The notes: a model not told the origin generated them from the sequence alone. DNA of 23,073 nucleotides from RGIG4103 sp045644605 (GCA_045644605.1 JAZRHB010000011.1:1-23073); one strand, 5' to 3'. Numbered from the stretch's first letter, positions 14,532 to 22,047 are shown. Made by a program: numbers and translations.

Positions 14532-15035
14532 ATGCAGGAAGTTATAGATGCAAATGCTTTGGAATTACAAGAAAAAGTTGTTAATATAAGACGTGTTGCA
14601 AAAGTTGTTAAAGGTGGTAGAACATTCCGTTTCAGCGCACTCGTTGTAGTTGGAGACGGTAACGGCCATGTAGGATGCGGCGTAGGTAAAGCAGCCGAAA
14701 TCCCGGAAGCTGTAAGAAAAGCCATCGAAGATGCAAAGAAGAACCTTGTAACAGTACCGATCGTTGGTACAACAATCCCGCACGAAATCGTTGGTAAATC
14801 AGGTGCAGGAGAAGTTCTTCTCAAACCGGCTGGCCCCGGTACAGGAGTTATCGCAGGTGGTGGAGTTCGTTCTGTTCTTGAACTTGCAGGTTTAAGAGAC
14901 ATCAGAACAAAATGCCTGCGTTCCAACAACCCACGCAACGTTGTAAGTGCCACAATACAGGGACTTGCAAGCCTTAACAGTGCGAACGATGTTGCTGCAA
15001 GACGCAACAAAACAGTACAGGAACTTTTAGGTTAA
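14532..15035 (+). CDS. rpsE: 30S ribosomal protein S5
   Basis: S5 shapes decoding accuracy and the mRNA entry site. The 167-residue protein shows the double-stranded-RNA-binding-like N-terminal domain (VVNIRRVAKVVKGGRTFRFS) and the C-terminal domain with IPHEIVGKSGAGEVLLKPA and GTGVIAGGGVRSVLELAG. The KVVKGGR loop, where spectinomycin-resistance changes are known in other species, looks like the standard sequence. AGGAGG precedes the ATG. Confidence 0.98.
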   Translation: MQEVIDANALELQEKVVNIRRVAKVVKGGRTFRFSALVVVGDGNGHVGCGVGKAAEIPEAVRKAIEDAKKNLVTVPIVGTTIPHEIVGKSGAGEVLLKPAGPGTGVIAGGGVRSVLELAGLRDIRTKCLRSNNPRNVVSATIQGLASLNSANDVAARRNKTVQELLG

Positions 15036-15052
15036 GGAGGGGCTAGAGTAAA

Positions 15053-15232
15053 ATGAGTAAAGTTGAAGTTAAGCAAATTAAAAGCTCCATTGGTTGTAAA
15101 AAAGACCAGATAGCTACACTTAAAGCGCTTGGACTTAAAAAAATCAGAGATGTTGTTACACATGAGAAAACCCCGCAGATCGACGGTATGATTAAAAAAG
15201 TAACTCATCTTGTTGAAGTACACGAAATTTAA
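15053..15232 (+). CDS. rpmD: 50S ribosomal protein L30
   Basis: L30 is a small ferredoxin-like-fold protein of the large subunit. The 59-residue frame begins MSKVEVKQIKSSIGCKKDQ and contains LKALGLKKIRDVV followed by a C-terminal KVTHLVEVHEI. It fits the 85-nt-plus gap between rpsE and rplO exactly where L30 belongs. AAGGAGG lies 12 nt before the ATG, slightly far, and the rplO ribosome binding site begins right after the stop. Confidence 0.95.
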   Translation: MSKVEVKQIKSSIGCKKDQIATLKALGLKKIRDVVTHEKTPQIDGMIKKVTHLVEVHEI

Positions 15233-15250
15233 TAAAGGGAGGTGTAGCAC

Positions 15251-15691
15251 ATGCGTTTACACGAACTATCTCCGGTGCCAGGCAGCACTAAGGAAAGAAA
15301 AAGAAAAGGTCGTGGACACGGTTCCGGCAATGGTAAAACAGCTGGCAGAGGTCATAAAGGTCAGAACGCGCGTTCAGGCGGCGGTGTAAGACCGGGCTTT
15401 GAAGGCGGACAGATGCCTTTATACAGAAGACTTCCTAAACGCGGCTTCACAAACGTTTTTGCTAATGAATATGTTGAGGTTAGACTTGATTGGTTAAACA
15501 AGTTTGAAGACGGCAGCGAAATCACAGCAGAAGTGCTTAAAGAAGCAGGCGTTATCAAAAAGATAAAAGACGGTATAGTAATTTTGGGTAATGGTGAAAT
15601 CACCAAAAAAATCACGGTTAAAGCAGCTAGATTTACGCAGTCCGCTAAAGAAAAAATTGAGGCGGCCGGCGGAAAGGCAGAGGTGATTTAA
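15251..15691 (+). CDS. rplO: 50S ribosomal protein L15
   Basis: L15 joins late in large-subunit assembly. The 146-residue sequence has the classic N-terminus MRLHELSPVPGSTKERKRKG and the glycine/arginine-rich extension GHGSGNGKTAGRGHKGQNAR, then FEGGQMPLYRRLPKRGF and a folded C-terminal domain. GGGAGGTG precedes the ATG. The stop is one base away from the GTG of secY. Confidence 0.98.
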   Translation: MRLHELSPVPGSTKERKRKGRGHGSGNGKTAGRGHKGQNARSGGGVRPGFEGGQMPLYRRLPKRGFTNVFANEYVEVRLDWLNKFEDGSEITAEVLKEAGVIKKIKDGIVILGNGEITKKITVKAARFTQSAKEKIEAAGGKAEVI

Positions 15692-15692
15692 A

Positions 15693-16946
15693 GTGTTTAA
15701 AACTTTAGTAAATGCTTTCAAAATGCCCGATTTAAGAAAGAAACTCTTATTTACCTTATTCATGCTTATCGTATTCCAGCTCGGAACAGTTGTTCCGGTA
15801 CCGGGAATCGAAAAAGATGCATTAAAGAGCTTACTTGGCATCGGTGATGCTTCAGGTTCACTCTTTAACCTGGTAAATATTCTTTCAGGTAATGCAATGC
15901 AGAATGCTTCAATTTTTGCAATGAGCATTACACCGTACGTTAACTCATCAATCATTATGCAGCTTCTTGCAGTAGCTATTCCGGCACTCGAAAGATTGTC
16001 CAAGGAAGGCGAAGAAGGAAGAAAAGTTATTGCTAAATGGACAAGATACGGCACAGTTATTTTAGCGTTCATCCAGGCAGCAGGCTTATATATCAGCCTT
16101 AACAACTCCGGTGCGCTTGAACTTACTGGTCTTATCGGATTTATCACAATAACACTTTCCTTTACTGCAGGTACAGCATTCCTTATGTGGATTGGTGAAC
16201 AGATTACAGAAAAAGGTATCGGAAACGGTATTTCAGTTATTATCTTTGCAGGTATCGTAACAAGCGGTCCGCAGCTTATCGCAAGCTTCTGGGTACAGCT
16301 TATGACAAACTGGATTATAGCAGTTCTCATGCTCATCCTTTGTCTTGCAGTTGTAGTATTCGTTGTTATGATTAATGATGCTGAAAGAAGAATTCCTGTT
16401 CAGTATGCAAAGAGAGTTGTTGGACGTAAAATGTATGGCGGACAGAACTCCCACATTCCTTTCAAGGTATCAATGGCGGGCGTTATTCCGATCATCTTTG
16501 CAAGTTCAATACTTTCCTTCCCGGCAACAATTGCAAGACTGTTCTCAACAAATCAGCCGGCATGGATAACAAACTTTATGACATCGCCGTTATACGCTAT
16601 ATTGTACTTCTTGCTTATCATATTCTTCACATTCTTCTATACAGCAATGATGTACAATCCGATAGAAATGGCAAACAATATAAAAGGAAACGGCGGATTT
16701 ATTCCTGGTATCAGACCGGGTAAACCGACATCCGATTATATTACAAAAACAATGAACAAGGTAACGGTTATCGGTTCTGTAGCAATCGCTCTTATTGCGG
16801 TTCTTCCGATTCTCATGAGCCAGGGAAATATCTCCGTATCATTCGGAGGAACATCTCTCCTCATCTTAGTTGGTGTTGCTATTGAAACTTACCGTCAGCT
16901 TGAATCTCAGATGATTATGAGAAATTATAAAGGATTTCTTGACTAA
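15693..16946 (+). CDS. secY: Preprotein translocase subunit SecY
   Basis: SecY is the membrane channel of the general secretion pathway, working with SecE, SecG, SecA and the ribosome. The 417-residue protein has ten hydrophobic segments, the ITPYVNSSIIMQLL region of helix 2 (about 79-92), the cytoplasmic loop RRIPVQYAKRVVGRKMYGGQ near 231-250, and the loop with NGGFIPGIRPGKPTSDYI near 334-351. It starts at a GTG placed one base after the rplO stop, with GAGGTGA inside the end of rplO. It is slightly shorter than B. subtilis SecY (431). adk follows 17 nt later. Confidence 0.98.
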   Translation: MFKTLVNAFKMPDLRKKLLFTLFMLIVFQLGTVVPVPGIEKDALKSLLGIGDASGSLFNLVNILSGNAMQNASIFAMSITPYVNSSIIMQLLAVAIPALERLSKEGEEGRKVIAKWTRYGTVILAFIQAAGLYISLNNSGALELTGLIGFITITLSFTAGTAFLMWIGEQITEKGIGNGISVIIFAGIVTSGPQLIASFWVQLMTNWIIAVLMLILCLAVVVFVVMINDAERRIPVQYAKRVVGRKMYGGQNSHIPFKVSMAGVIPIIFASSILSFPATIARLFSTNQPAWITNFMTSPLYAILYFLLIIFFTFFYTAMMYNPIEMANNIKGNGGFIPGIRPGKPTSDYITKTMNKVTVIGSVAIALIAVLPILMSQGNISVSFGGTSLLILVGVAIETYRQLESQMIMRNYKGFLD

Positions 16947-16963
16947 TCAAAGATGGTGATATT

Positions 16964-17596
16964 ATGAGATTGGTGTTATTGGGACCGCCAGCGGCGGGAA
17001 AGGGAACACAGGCGAAAGAACTTTCGAAGCATTATAATATACCGTCAATCTCAACCGGTGCTATGATAAGGCACGAAATAGCAGGTGAAACAGAAATCGG
17101 TAAAAAAGCAAAGGGCTTCATTGATGAAGGTCAGCTTGTGCCGGATGAACTTGTATTGGAACTGCTTTTAAAAAGACTTTCCGAAGATGACTGCAAAAAC
17201 GGATATATCCTTGACGGGTATCCGCGAAATGTAGAGCAGGCTAAAATAGCAGATAAGATGGGAATTACAGTTGATAAGGTATTACTGTTTGAGGTTTCCG
17301 ATGATGAGGTTATTCACAGAATAACAGGTAGACGTGAATGTAAAGAATGCAACAGCGTTTATCACGTTGTTAATAACCCGCCGAAAACCGAAGGCGTGTG
17401 CGATAATTGTGGCGCGGCTCTTACTGCCCGTAAGGACGATAACCGCGAAACAGTTGAAAAACGACTTGCAGTATACCACATGACAACTGAACCGCTTAAA
17501 GCATTTTATGCCGAAAAAGGAATCCTCATAAAAATCGAAGGTAAAGATAAAATTGAGGAAACAACAGCGGAAATGTTTGCAGCACTGGGAGAATAA
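16964..17596 (+). CDS. adk: Adenylate kinase (zinc-binding LID)
   Basis: Adenylate kinase interconverts ATP plus AMP and two ADP. The 210-residue protein has the P-loop at 7-15 reading GPPAAGKGT, where most family members have GxPGxGKGT, so the fourth glycine is Ala10. DGYPR at 84-88, the LID arginines (TGRRECKEC) and the long-form LID domain with Cys126, Cys129, Cys146 and Cys149 as zinc ligands are present. Everything else looks active. The ribosome binding site is weak (GATGGTGAT). It lies between secY and map, a common Gram-positive arrangement. Confidence 0.97.
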   Translation: MRLVLLGPPAAGKGTQAKELSKHYNIPSISTGAMIRHEIAGETEIGKKAKGFIDEGQLVPDELVLELLLKRLSEDDCKNGYILDGYPRNVEQAKIADKMGITVDKVLLFEVSDDEVIHRITGRRECKECNSVYHVVNNPPKTEGVCDNCGAALTARKDDNRETVEKRLAVYHMTTEPLKAFYAEKGILIKIEGKDKIEETTAEMFAALGE

Positions 17597-17597
17597 T

Positions 17598-18344
17598 ATG
17601 GTAACAATTAAATCTGAGAGAGAAATACAGCTCATGAAGCACGCAGGACAGATTTTAGGAAATACCCTGAAACTTCTTGAAGAAAGTGTTAAACCCGGCA
17701 TAACAACTGCTGAGCTTGACAAAATTGCTTATGAGTATATAAAAAGTAATGATTCAATACCTTCTTTTAAAGGTTATAACGGGTTTCCGGCGAGCATATG
17801 CGCTTCGGTAAACAACGAGGTTGTTCACGGAATCCCCGATAACCGGGTTTTAAGAGAAGGGGATATAATCGGTATAGATGCTGGTGTGTGTTATGGCGGC
17901 TATCACGCCGATGCAGCCAGAACTTTTGGAGTGGGCGAGATATCGCCTGCCGCAAAAAAGCTGATTGAGGTTACGAAAGAAAGCTTTTTCAAGGGAATTG
18001 AAAAAGCTGTGCACGGAGCCAGAATTGGTGATATATCAGCAGCTGTACAGACTTTTGTTGAGGGAAACGGTTATTCCGTTGTGCGCGACCTTATAGGTCA
18101 CGGAATAGGCAGCAGCCTTCATGAAGAACCCGATGTACCAAACTACGGCGAGGCCGGCAGGGGAATGCGCCTTATAAAGGGCATGACCATTGCCGTTGAA
18201 CCGATGGTGAATGTTGGCGGATATGAAATCAGGCTTCTTAAAAACGGCTGGACCTATGTTACAAAGGATAACACGCTGTCGGCACACTATGAAAACACAA
18301 TAGTGATAACAGACAGCGGCTGTGATGTAATAACACTCATTTGA
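17598..18344 (+). CDS. map: Methionine aminopeptidase, type I
   Basis: This enzyme removes the initiator methionine from new proteins. I start it at ATG 17598, one base after the adk stop, with GGGAG 8 nt upstream. Longer in-frame extension runs into adk and is not family-like. The 248-residue protein contains the five metal ligands Asp94, Asp105, His168, Glu201 and Glu232, and the substrate-side His77. Motifs are GIDAG, HADAARTF, GHGIG and VEPMV. It lacks the N-terminal zinc-finger extension, as usual for the bacterial short form. Confidence 0.97.
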   Translation: MVTIKSEREIQLMKHAGQILGNTLKLLEESVKPGITTAELDKIAYEYIKSNDSIPSFKGYNGFPASICASVNNEVVHGIPDNRVLREGDIIGIDAGVCYGGYHADAARTFGVGEISPAAKKLIEVTKESFFKGIEKAVHGARIGDISAAVQTFVEGNGYSVVRDLIGHGIGSSLHEEPDVPNYGEAGRGMRLIKGMTIAVEPMVNVGGYEIRLLKNGWTYVTKDNTLSAHYENTIVITDSGCDVITLI

Positions 18345-18353
18345 GGTGATTCT

Positions 18354-18608
18354 TTGAATTTTGAAACAGGAATGATAGTAAAACCGAAATCCGGACACAG
18401 AATAAACAAACATTTTGTTCTGGTTGAAACCTGCGAAGACTTTGTTTATATTGCGGACGGAAAAAGGCGAAGATTATCAAATCCCAAAAAGAAGAATAAA
18501 AAACATGTTGTTGTTACGGATAAACAGAAAGTTGATTTAAATACCCAAACAGATAAATCCATCAGGAAATTGTTAAACAAATATGATTTAGACAGTGAGG
18601 ACATTTAA
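18354..18608 (+). CDS. KOW-domain RNA-binding protein (L14e-like)
   Basis: This 84-residue basic protein starts at a TTG with GAGGTG 6 nt upstream. The first 45 residues (FETGMIVKPKSGHRINKHFVL to ADGKRRRL) look like the KOW/SH3 barrel of archaeal-type L14e, and the remainder is lysine-rich, consistent with RNA binding. A gene of this kind between map and infA is usual in Firmicutes, for example ybzG of B. subtilis. Its exact job on the ribosome or in mRNA metabolism is not established. infA begins 16 nt later. Confidence 0.85.
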   Translation: MNFETGMIVKPKSGHRINKHFVLVETCEDFVYIADGKRRRLSNPKKKNKKHVVVTDKQKVDLNTQTDKSIRKLLNKYDLDSEDI

Positions 18609-18624
18609 GTAAGGAGGGATTACC

Positions 18625-18843
18625 TTGGCAAAAGAAGATATTATAGAATTTGAAGGGACAGTCGTTGAATCGCTTCCCAATGCAATGTTTCAGGTTGAAT
18701 TACCCAACGGACATAAAGTACTTGCCCACATTTCGGGTAAGCTCAGAATGAATTTTATAAAAATTCTTCCGGGAGATAAAGTTACAATCGAACTTTCACC
18801 GTACGATTTAACCAAAGGAAGAATAACATGGCGAGCAAAATAA
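18625..18843 (+). CDS. infA: Translation initiation factor IF-1
   Basis: IF-1 blocks the A site of the small subunit during initiation. The 72-residue OB-fold protein matches the family from AKEDIIEFEGTVVESLPNAM through VLAHISGKLRMNFIKILPGD to the closing LTKGRITWRAK. It starts at a TTG with AAGGAGGGAT upstream, and no in-frame ATG gives a full-length product. The rare start codon with a very strong Shine-Dalgarno may cap its expression relative to the ribosomal proteins around it. Confidence 0.97.
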   Translation: MAKEDIIEFEGTVVESLPNAMFQVELPNGHKVLAHISGKLRMNFIKILPGDKVTIELSPYDLTKGRITWRAK

Positions 18844-18873
18844 ACTCGCATAGTATAAAGGGAGGTAACCAAA

Positions 18874-18987
18874 ATGAAGGTTAAACCATCAGTTAAACCT
18901 ATTTGCGAAAAATGCAAAATTATTAAAAGAAAAGGCAGAGTAATGGTTATCTGTGAAAATCCAAAACACAAACAGAAACAGGGATAA
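18874..18987 (+). CDS. rpmJ: 50S ribosomal protein L36
   Basis: L36 is the smallest ribosomal protein and is often zinc-bound. The 37-residue frame reads MKVKPSVKPICEKCKIIKRK at the start, with Cys11, Cys14, Cys27 and His32 forming the zinc site, and ends in KHKQKQG. This is the zinc-containing form. GGGAGG lies 9 nt before the ATG. A 129-nt structured spacer separates it from rpsM. Confidence 0.96.
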   Translation: MKVKPSVKPICEKCKIIKRKGRVMVICENPKHKQKQG

Positions 18988-19008
18988 TCTATTGAGGTAA
19001 TTTTTAAA

Positions 19009-19069
19009 AGGGAGCGGCTGGCAAACCATTACTAATTACACTCATGTAATTAGCTAGGATTTGTACCCT
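19009..19069 (+). promoter_or_regulatory. Predicted RNA structure upstream of rpsM
   Basis: The 129-nt rpmJ-rpsM gap holds nested pairings: AGGG (19009-19012) with CCCT (19066-19069), CAAACC (19022-19027) with GG-A-TTTG (19057-19063, one bulged A), and CTAATTAC (19032-19039) with GTAATTAG (19046-19053) around a 6-nt loop. No U-tract follows. In E. coli S4 represses the alpha operon by binding upstream of rpsM. This element occupies the same place, but no similarity to that pseudoknot is claimed. Confidence 0.5.
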
Positions 19070-19116
19070 AAATAAAATAAAACTCTGTAAATTTATATCA
19101 GGAGGTGCAAAATCAA

Positions 19117-19485
19117 ATGGCAAGAATAGCGGGTGTTGACTTACCCAGAGAAAAACGTATTGAAATCGGTCTTACCTATATTTTTGGTATAGGAAATGCA
19201 ACAGCAAAGAAAATTCTGGAAAACACAGGGGTTAATCCTGACACAAGAGTAAAAGACCTTTCAGAAGATGATGTTGCAAAACTCAGAGACGAAATCGATA
19301 AAGAATATAAGGTTGAAGGTGACCTTAGAAGAGAAGTAGCTCTTAACATAAAACGACTCATGGAAATTGGATGCTACAGAGGCATAAGACACAGAAAAGG
19401 CCTGCCTGTAAGAGGTCAGAAAACCAAAACTAATGCAAGAACTCGTAAAGGTCCGAGAAAAACAATTGCAAATAAGAAGAAGTAA
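19117..19485 (+). CDS. rpsM: 30S ribosomal protein S13
   Basis: S13 contacts P-site tRNA and large-subunit bridges from the small-subunit head. The start is ATG 19117 with GGAGGTG 11 nt upstream. The GTG at 19105 lies within that binding site and is rejected. The 122-residue protein opens MARIAGVDLPREKRIEIGLT, carries the helix-turn region IFGIGNATAKKIL, and ends with the basic GLPVRGQKTKTNARTRKGPR tail that meets tRNA. It opens the alpha-operon segment. Confidence 0.97.
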   Translation: MARIAGVDLPREKRIEIGLTYIFGIGNATAKKILENTGVNPDTRVKDLSEDDVAKLRDEIDKEYKVEGDLRREVALNIKRLMEIGCYRGIRHRKGLPVRGQKTKTNARTRKGPRKTIANKKK

Positions 19486-19500
19486 AGGAGGACGGAAATA

Positions 19501-19893
19501 ATGGCTACAGTTAAAAAAGCGACAAGAAAACGTCGTGAAAAGAAACATATTGAAAAAGGCGCGGCTCACATCCGTTCGACCTTTAACAATACTATTGTAA
19601 CAGTTACAGATACTGCCGGAAACGCTCTTTCATGGGCAAGTGCCGGTGGACTTGGATTCAGAGGATCAAGAAAAAGCACACCTTTCGCAGCTCAGATGGC
19701 AGCAGAAACTGCAGCAAAAGCGGCTATGGAATATGGACTCAAATCAGTTGAAGTTTATGTTGTTGGCCCGGGTGCAGGTCGTGAAGCAGCAATCAGAGCA
19801 CTGCAGACAGCAGGTTTGGAAGTTAGCATGATTAAAGATAACACACCAATCCCGCACAACGGATGCAGACCGCCGAAAAGAAGACGTGTCTAA
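19501..19893 (+). CDS. rpsK: 30S ribosomal protein S11
   Basis: S11 is part of the small-subunit platform near the mRNA exit. The 130-residue protein has a basic N-terminal extension, then HIRSTFNNTIVTVTDTAGNA, GFRGSRKSTPFAAQMAAE and the C-terminal DNTPIPHNGCRPPKRRRV, all standard. AAAGGAGG precedes the ATG, and it lies 15 nt after rpsM. Confidence 0.98.
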   Translation: MATVKKATRKRREKKHIEKGAAHIRSTFNNTIVTVTDTAGNALSWASAGGLGFRGSRKSTPFAAQMAAETAAKAAMEYGLKSVEVYVVGPGAGREAAIRALQTAGLEVSMIKDNTPIPHNGCRPPKRRRV

Positions 19894-19923
19894 TCGAATT
19901 TTTGAAGTTAGGAGGACAAAGAT

Positions 19924-20517
19924 ATGGCAAGAAATATGCAACCTGTGTTGAAAAGATGCAGAACTTTAGGTATAGAGCCTACAGTTATGGGCATCGATAA
20001 AACTTCAAACAGAAATCCAAGACCTATGAAAAGAAAACAGAGTGAATACGGTCGCCAGCTTACTGAAAAACAGAAAGTTAAATTTATCTACGGTATGCTC
20101 GAAAAACAGTTCCGTAAATATTATGAACTTGCAACAAAACAGCAGGGTATAACCGGTGAAAACCTTCTCCAGATTCTTGAATCAAGACTTGACAACGTAA
20201 TATACAGAATGACTCTTGCAAATACAAGAAGAGAAGCCAGACAGATGGTTGGTCATGGTCACGTTCTTGTAAATGATAAAAGAGTAGACATTCCGTCTTA
20301 TCGTGTAAAAGTTGGGGATGTTATCACACTTAAAGAACAGACAAAAACTTCTGACAGAATTAAGGCGATTGTAGAAGCAAACTCAACAAGAGTTGTTCCG
20401 AAATGGATCGAAATGGACAAAGCAGCTCTTGTAGGTAAGGTTGTTGCTTTAGCACAGAGAGATGATATCGACTACGAAGTAGAAGAACACCTTATCGTCG
20501 AATTGTATTCAAAATAA
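19924..20517 (+). CDS. rpsD: 30S ribosomal protein S4 (zinc-free form)
   Basis: S4 initiates small-subunit assembly and is the alpha-operon repressor in E. coli. The 197-residue protein has the N-terminal domain with SEYGRQLTEKQKVKFIYGML and the S4 RNA-binding domain with SRLDNVIYRM, ARQMVGHGHVLVNDKRVDIP and SYRVKVGD. The N-terminal region carries only Cys12, so it is the cysteine-poor form rather than the four-cysteine zinc form. AGGAGG precedes the ATG. A 94-nt spacer follows before rpoA. Confidence 0.98.
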   Translation: MARNMQPVLKRCRTLGIEPTVMGIDKTSNRNPRPMKRKQSEYGRQLTEKQKVKFIYGMLEKQFRKYYELATKQQGITGENLLQILESRLDNVIYRMTLANTRREARQMVGHGHVLVNDKRVDIPSYRVKVGDVITLKEQTKTSDRIKAIVEANSTRVVPKWIEMDKAALVGKVVALAQRDDIDYEVEEHLIVELYSK

Positions 20518-20536
20518 TAAGATTTACATCTTTATT

Positions 20537-20577
20537 TTGAGGCACTTCAGTTTGCAACTATTACCCTCAATAAAGTG
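20537..20577 (+). promoter_or_regulatory. Competing RNA pairings in the rpsD-rpoA spacer
   Basis: TTGAGG (20537-20542) is complementary to CCTCAA (20565-20570). The immediately adjacent CACTT (20543-20547) is complementary to AAGTG (20573-20577). The pairs cross. With 0 and 2 nt connectors they are more likely alternatives than a true pseudoknot. This lies 35 nt before the rpoA start. Confidence 0.3.
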
Positions 20578-20611
20578 AGTGAAAAGACAAAATACTAAAC
20601 AAGGAGGGTTT

Positions 20612-21562
20612 ATGAGTATGATAGAAATCGAAAAACCGCGTATTGAACGTGTGGATTTAAGCCCGGACGGGACTCATGGAACTTTTGTGGTTGAACCTCT
20701 CGAAAGAGGTTACGGTATTACACTCGGAAATTCACTTAGAAGAATAATGCTTTCATCACTTGAAGGATGTGCAGTAACTTCAATCAAAATTGATGGTGTT
20801 CAGCACGAAATTTCAAAAATTGACGGCGTTAAAGAAGATGTTACCGAGATAGTTCTTAATATGAAACAGCTCATTGTTAAAATCAATGGCGAAGGCCCGA
20901 AAACTCTGCGTATTGACGCAGCAGGCGAAGGTGTTGTTCGTGCCTGCGATATTAAAACAGACAGTGACGTTGAGATTATTAATCCTGAACTTGAAATCGC
21001 TACATTAAACGCAGACGGCAGACTTTATATGGATATTGTTGTTGACAAAGGAAGAGGCTATGTTCCTTCCGAACGTAACAAGAATAATGCCGCAATCGGC
21101 ACAATCCAGATGGATTCCGTATTTACTCCCGTTCATAAAGTTAACTATGTAGTTGAAAACACACGTGTAGGTCAAATCACAGATTATGATAAGCTTACAA
21201 TTGATGTTTGGACAAACGGTATTATTACACCTGACGAAGCTGTTAGTGTAAGCGCTAAAATTTTAAGCGATTACCTCAGATTCTTCTTTGAACTGTCTGA
21301 TAACGCTCAGAATACTGAAATCGTTGTAGAACGTGACAGTGACAAGAAAGAAAAGGTACTTGAAATGACAATCGAAGAACTTGATTTGTCAGTTCGTGCT
21401 TATAACTGCCTCAAACGTGCAGGTATAAATACAGTTGAAGACTTAATCAACAAAACTGAGGATGATATGATTAAGGTTAGAAACCTTGGCAGAAAATCCT
21501 TGGACGAAGTTATCGGTAAGCTTAGCGCACTTGGACTGGCTTTGCGCAGAGAAGAAGAATAA
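20612..21562 (+). CDS. rpoA: DNA-directed RNA polymerase subunit alpha
   Basis: Alpha dimerises to assemble RNA polymerase, and its C-terminal domain reads UP elements and activators. The N-terminal domain (about 1-230) contains VEPLERGYGITLGNSLRRIM. The C-terminal domain (about 248-312) contains SVRAYNCLKRAGI, with the Arg and Asn that contact DNA (E. coli R265 and N268), and VRNLGRKSLDEV. ATG 20612 has AGGAGG only 4 nt upstream. An ATG at 20618 would be 10 nt away and gives the family-typical MIEIEKP start, so the true start is one of these two. A GTG at 20579 is rejected. Confidence 0.97.
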   Translation: MSMIEIEKPRIERVDLSPDGTHGTFVVEPLERGYGITLGNSLRRIMLSSLEGCAVTSIKIDGVQHEISKIDGVKEDVTEIVLNMKQLIVKINGEGPKTLRIDAAGEGVVRACDIKTDSDVEIINPELEIATLNADGRLYMDIVVDKGRGYVPSERNKNNAAIGTIQMDSVFTPVHKVNYVVENTRVGQITDYDKLTIDVWTNGIITPDEAVSVSAKILSDYLRFFFELSDNAQNTEIVVERDSDKKEKVLEMTIEELDLSVRAYNCLKRAGINTVEDLINKTEDDMIKVRNLGRKSLDEVIGKLSALGLALRREEE

Positions 21563-21586
21563 TTTGTAAAGGGAGGATGGAGCAAG

Positions 21587-21928
21587 ATGCCCGGAACAAG
21601 AAAATTAGGTCGTCCTACAGCACACAGACTTATGATGCTCAGAAACTTAGTTACATCACTTCTTGAAAACGGAAGAATCGTAACAACAGAAGCAAAAGCA
21701 AAAGAAGTTCGTGCTATGGCTGACAAAATGATAACACTTGGTAAAGAAAATACTTTGCATACAAAACGTCAGGCACTTGGGTACTTAACAAAAAGAGAAG
21801 TTGTTTCTAAACTTTTTGATGAAATAGCACCTAAATATGCTGAAAGAAACGGTGGATATACAAGAGTTATAAAAGCCGAACCGAGACGTGGCGATGCAGC
21901 ACCAATGGCTGTTATCGAATTAGTTTAA
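21587..21928 (+). CDS. rplQ: 50S ribosomal protein L17
   Basis: L17 sits near the tunnel exit. The 113-residue protein is the short Firmicutes form and matches throughout: MPGTRKLGRPTAHRLMMLRN, ENGRIVTTEAKAKEVR, and the C-terminal NGGYTRVIKAEPRRGDAAPM. GGGAGG lies 9 nt before the ATG. It is the last gene of the long operon; a strong terminator begins 24 nt after the stop. Confidence 0.98.
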   Translation: MPGTRKLGRPTAHRLMMLRNLVTSLLENGRIVTTEAKAKEVRAMADKMITLGKENTLHTKRQALGYLTKREVVSKLFDEIAPKYAERNGGYTRVIKAEPRRGDAAPMAVIELV

Positions 21929-21951
21929 TTAATATATTAGCTAAACTTATT

Positions 21952-21987
21952 AAGAGCAGAATTCTGATAAAGAATTCTGCTCTTTTT
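21952..21987 (+). terminator. Terminator of the ribosomal operon
   Basis: AAGAGCAGAATTCT (21952-21965) pairs perfectly over 14 bp with AGAATTCTGCTCTT (21971-21984) around a 5-nt loop. A run of T reaches 21987. The last T borders the GTATA box of the next promoter. Confidence 0.95.
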
Positions 21988-22016
21988 GTATAAAAGAGGG
22001 TTAATCAGGCAAAAAT
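21988..22016 (+). promoter_or_regulatory. Sigma-F-type sporulation promoter of the M23 peptidase gene
   Basis: GTATA (21988-21992), exactly 15 nt, then GGCAAAAAT (22008-22016) fits the B. subtilis sigma-F consensus GYWTA-N15-GGNRANANT at every specified position. Transcription would start near 22023, about 25 nt before the gene. B. subtilis spoIIQ is itself a sigma-F gene. No good TTGACA/TATAAT pair is visible here. Confidence 0.7.
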
Positions 22017-22017
22017 G

Positions 22018-22036
22018 TAAGTAATAAAATTACTTA
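22018..22036 (+). repeat. Inverted repeat just before the M23 ribosome binding site
   Basis: TAAGTAAT (22018-22025) and ATTACTTA (22029-22036) form a perfect 8-bp inverted repeat with a 3-nt spacer, directly before GGAGG. It could be a short 5' hairpin or an operator. It overlaps the predicted transcription start. Confidence 0.5.
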
Positions 22037-22047
22037 TGGAGGAAAAT

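Noticed and set aside
15494..16336. Open frame of 280 codons on the minus strand
   Set aside because: It is antisense to rplO and secY. The hydrophobic look is the mirror of secY codon use.
17553..17597. Extended N-terminus for methionine aminopeptidase
   Set aside because: It overlaps adk and is not family-like; ATG 17598 has a usable binding site and gives the standard start.
20537..20577. True H-type pseudoknot before rpoA
   Set aside because: Connectors of 0 and 2 nt are too short to span the stems; retained only as possible alternative pairings.
21952..21987. A dedicated L17 downstream RNA element
   Set aside because: The sequence is fully explained by a plain 14-bp terminator with a U-tract; there is no further structure to support a special motif.
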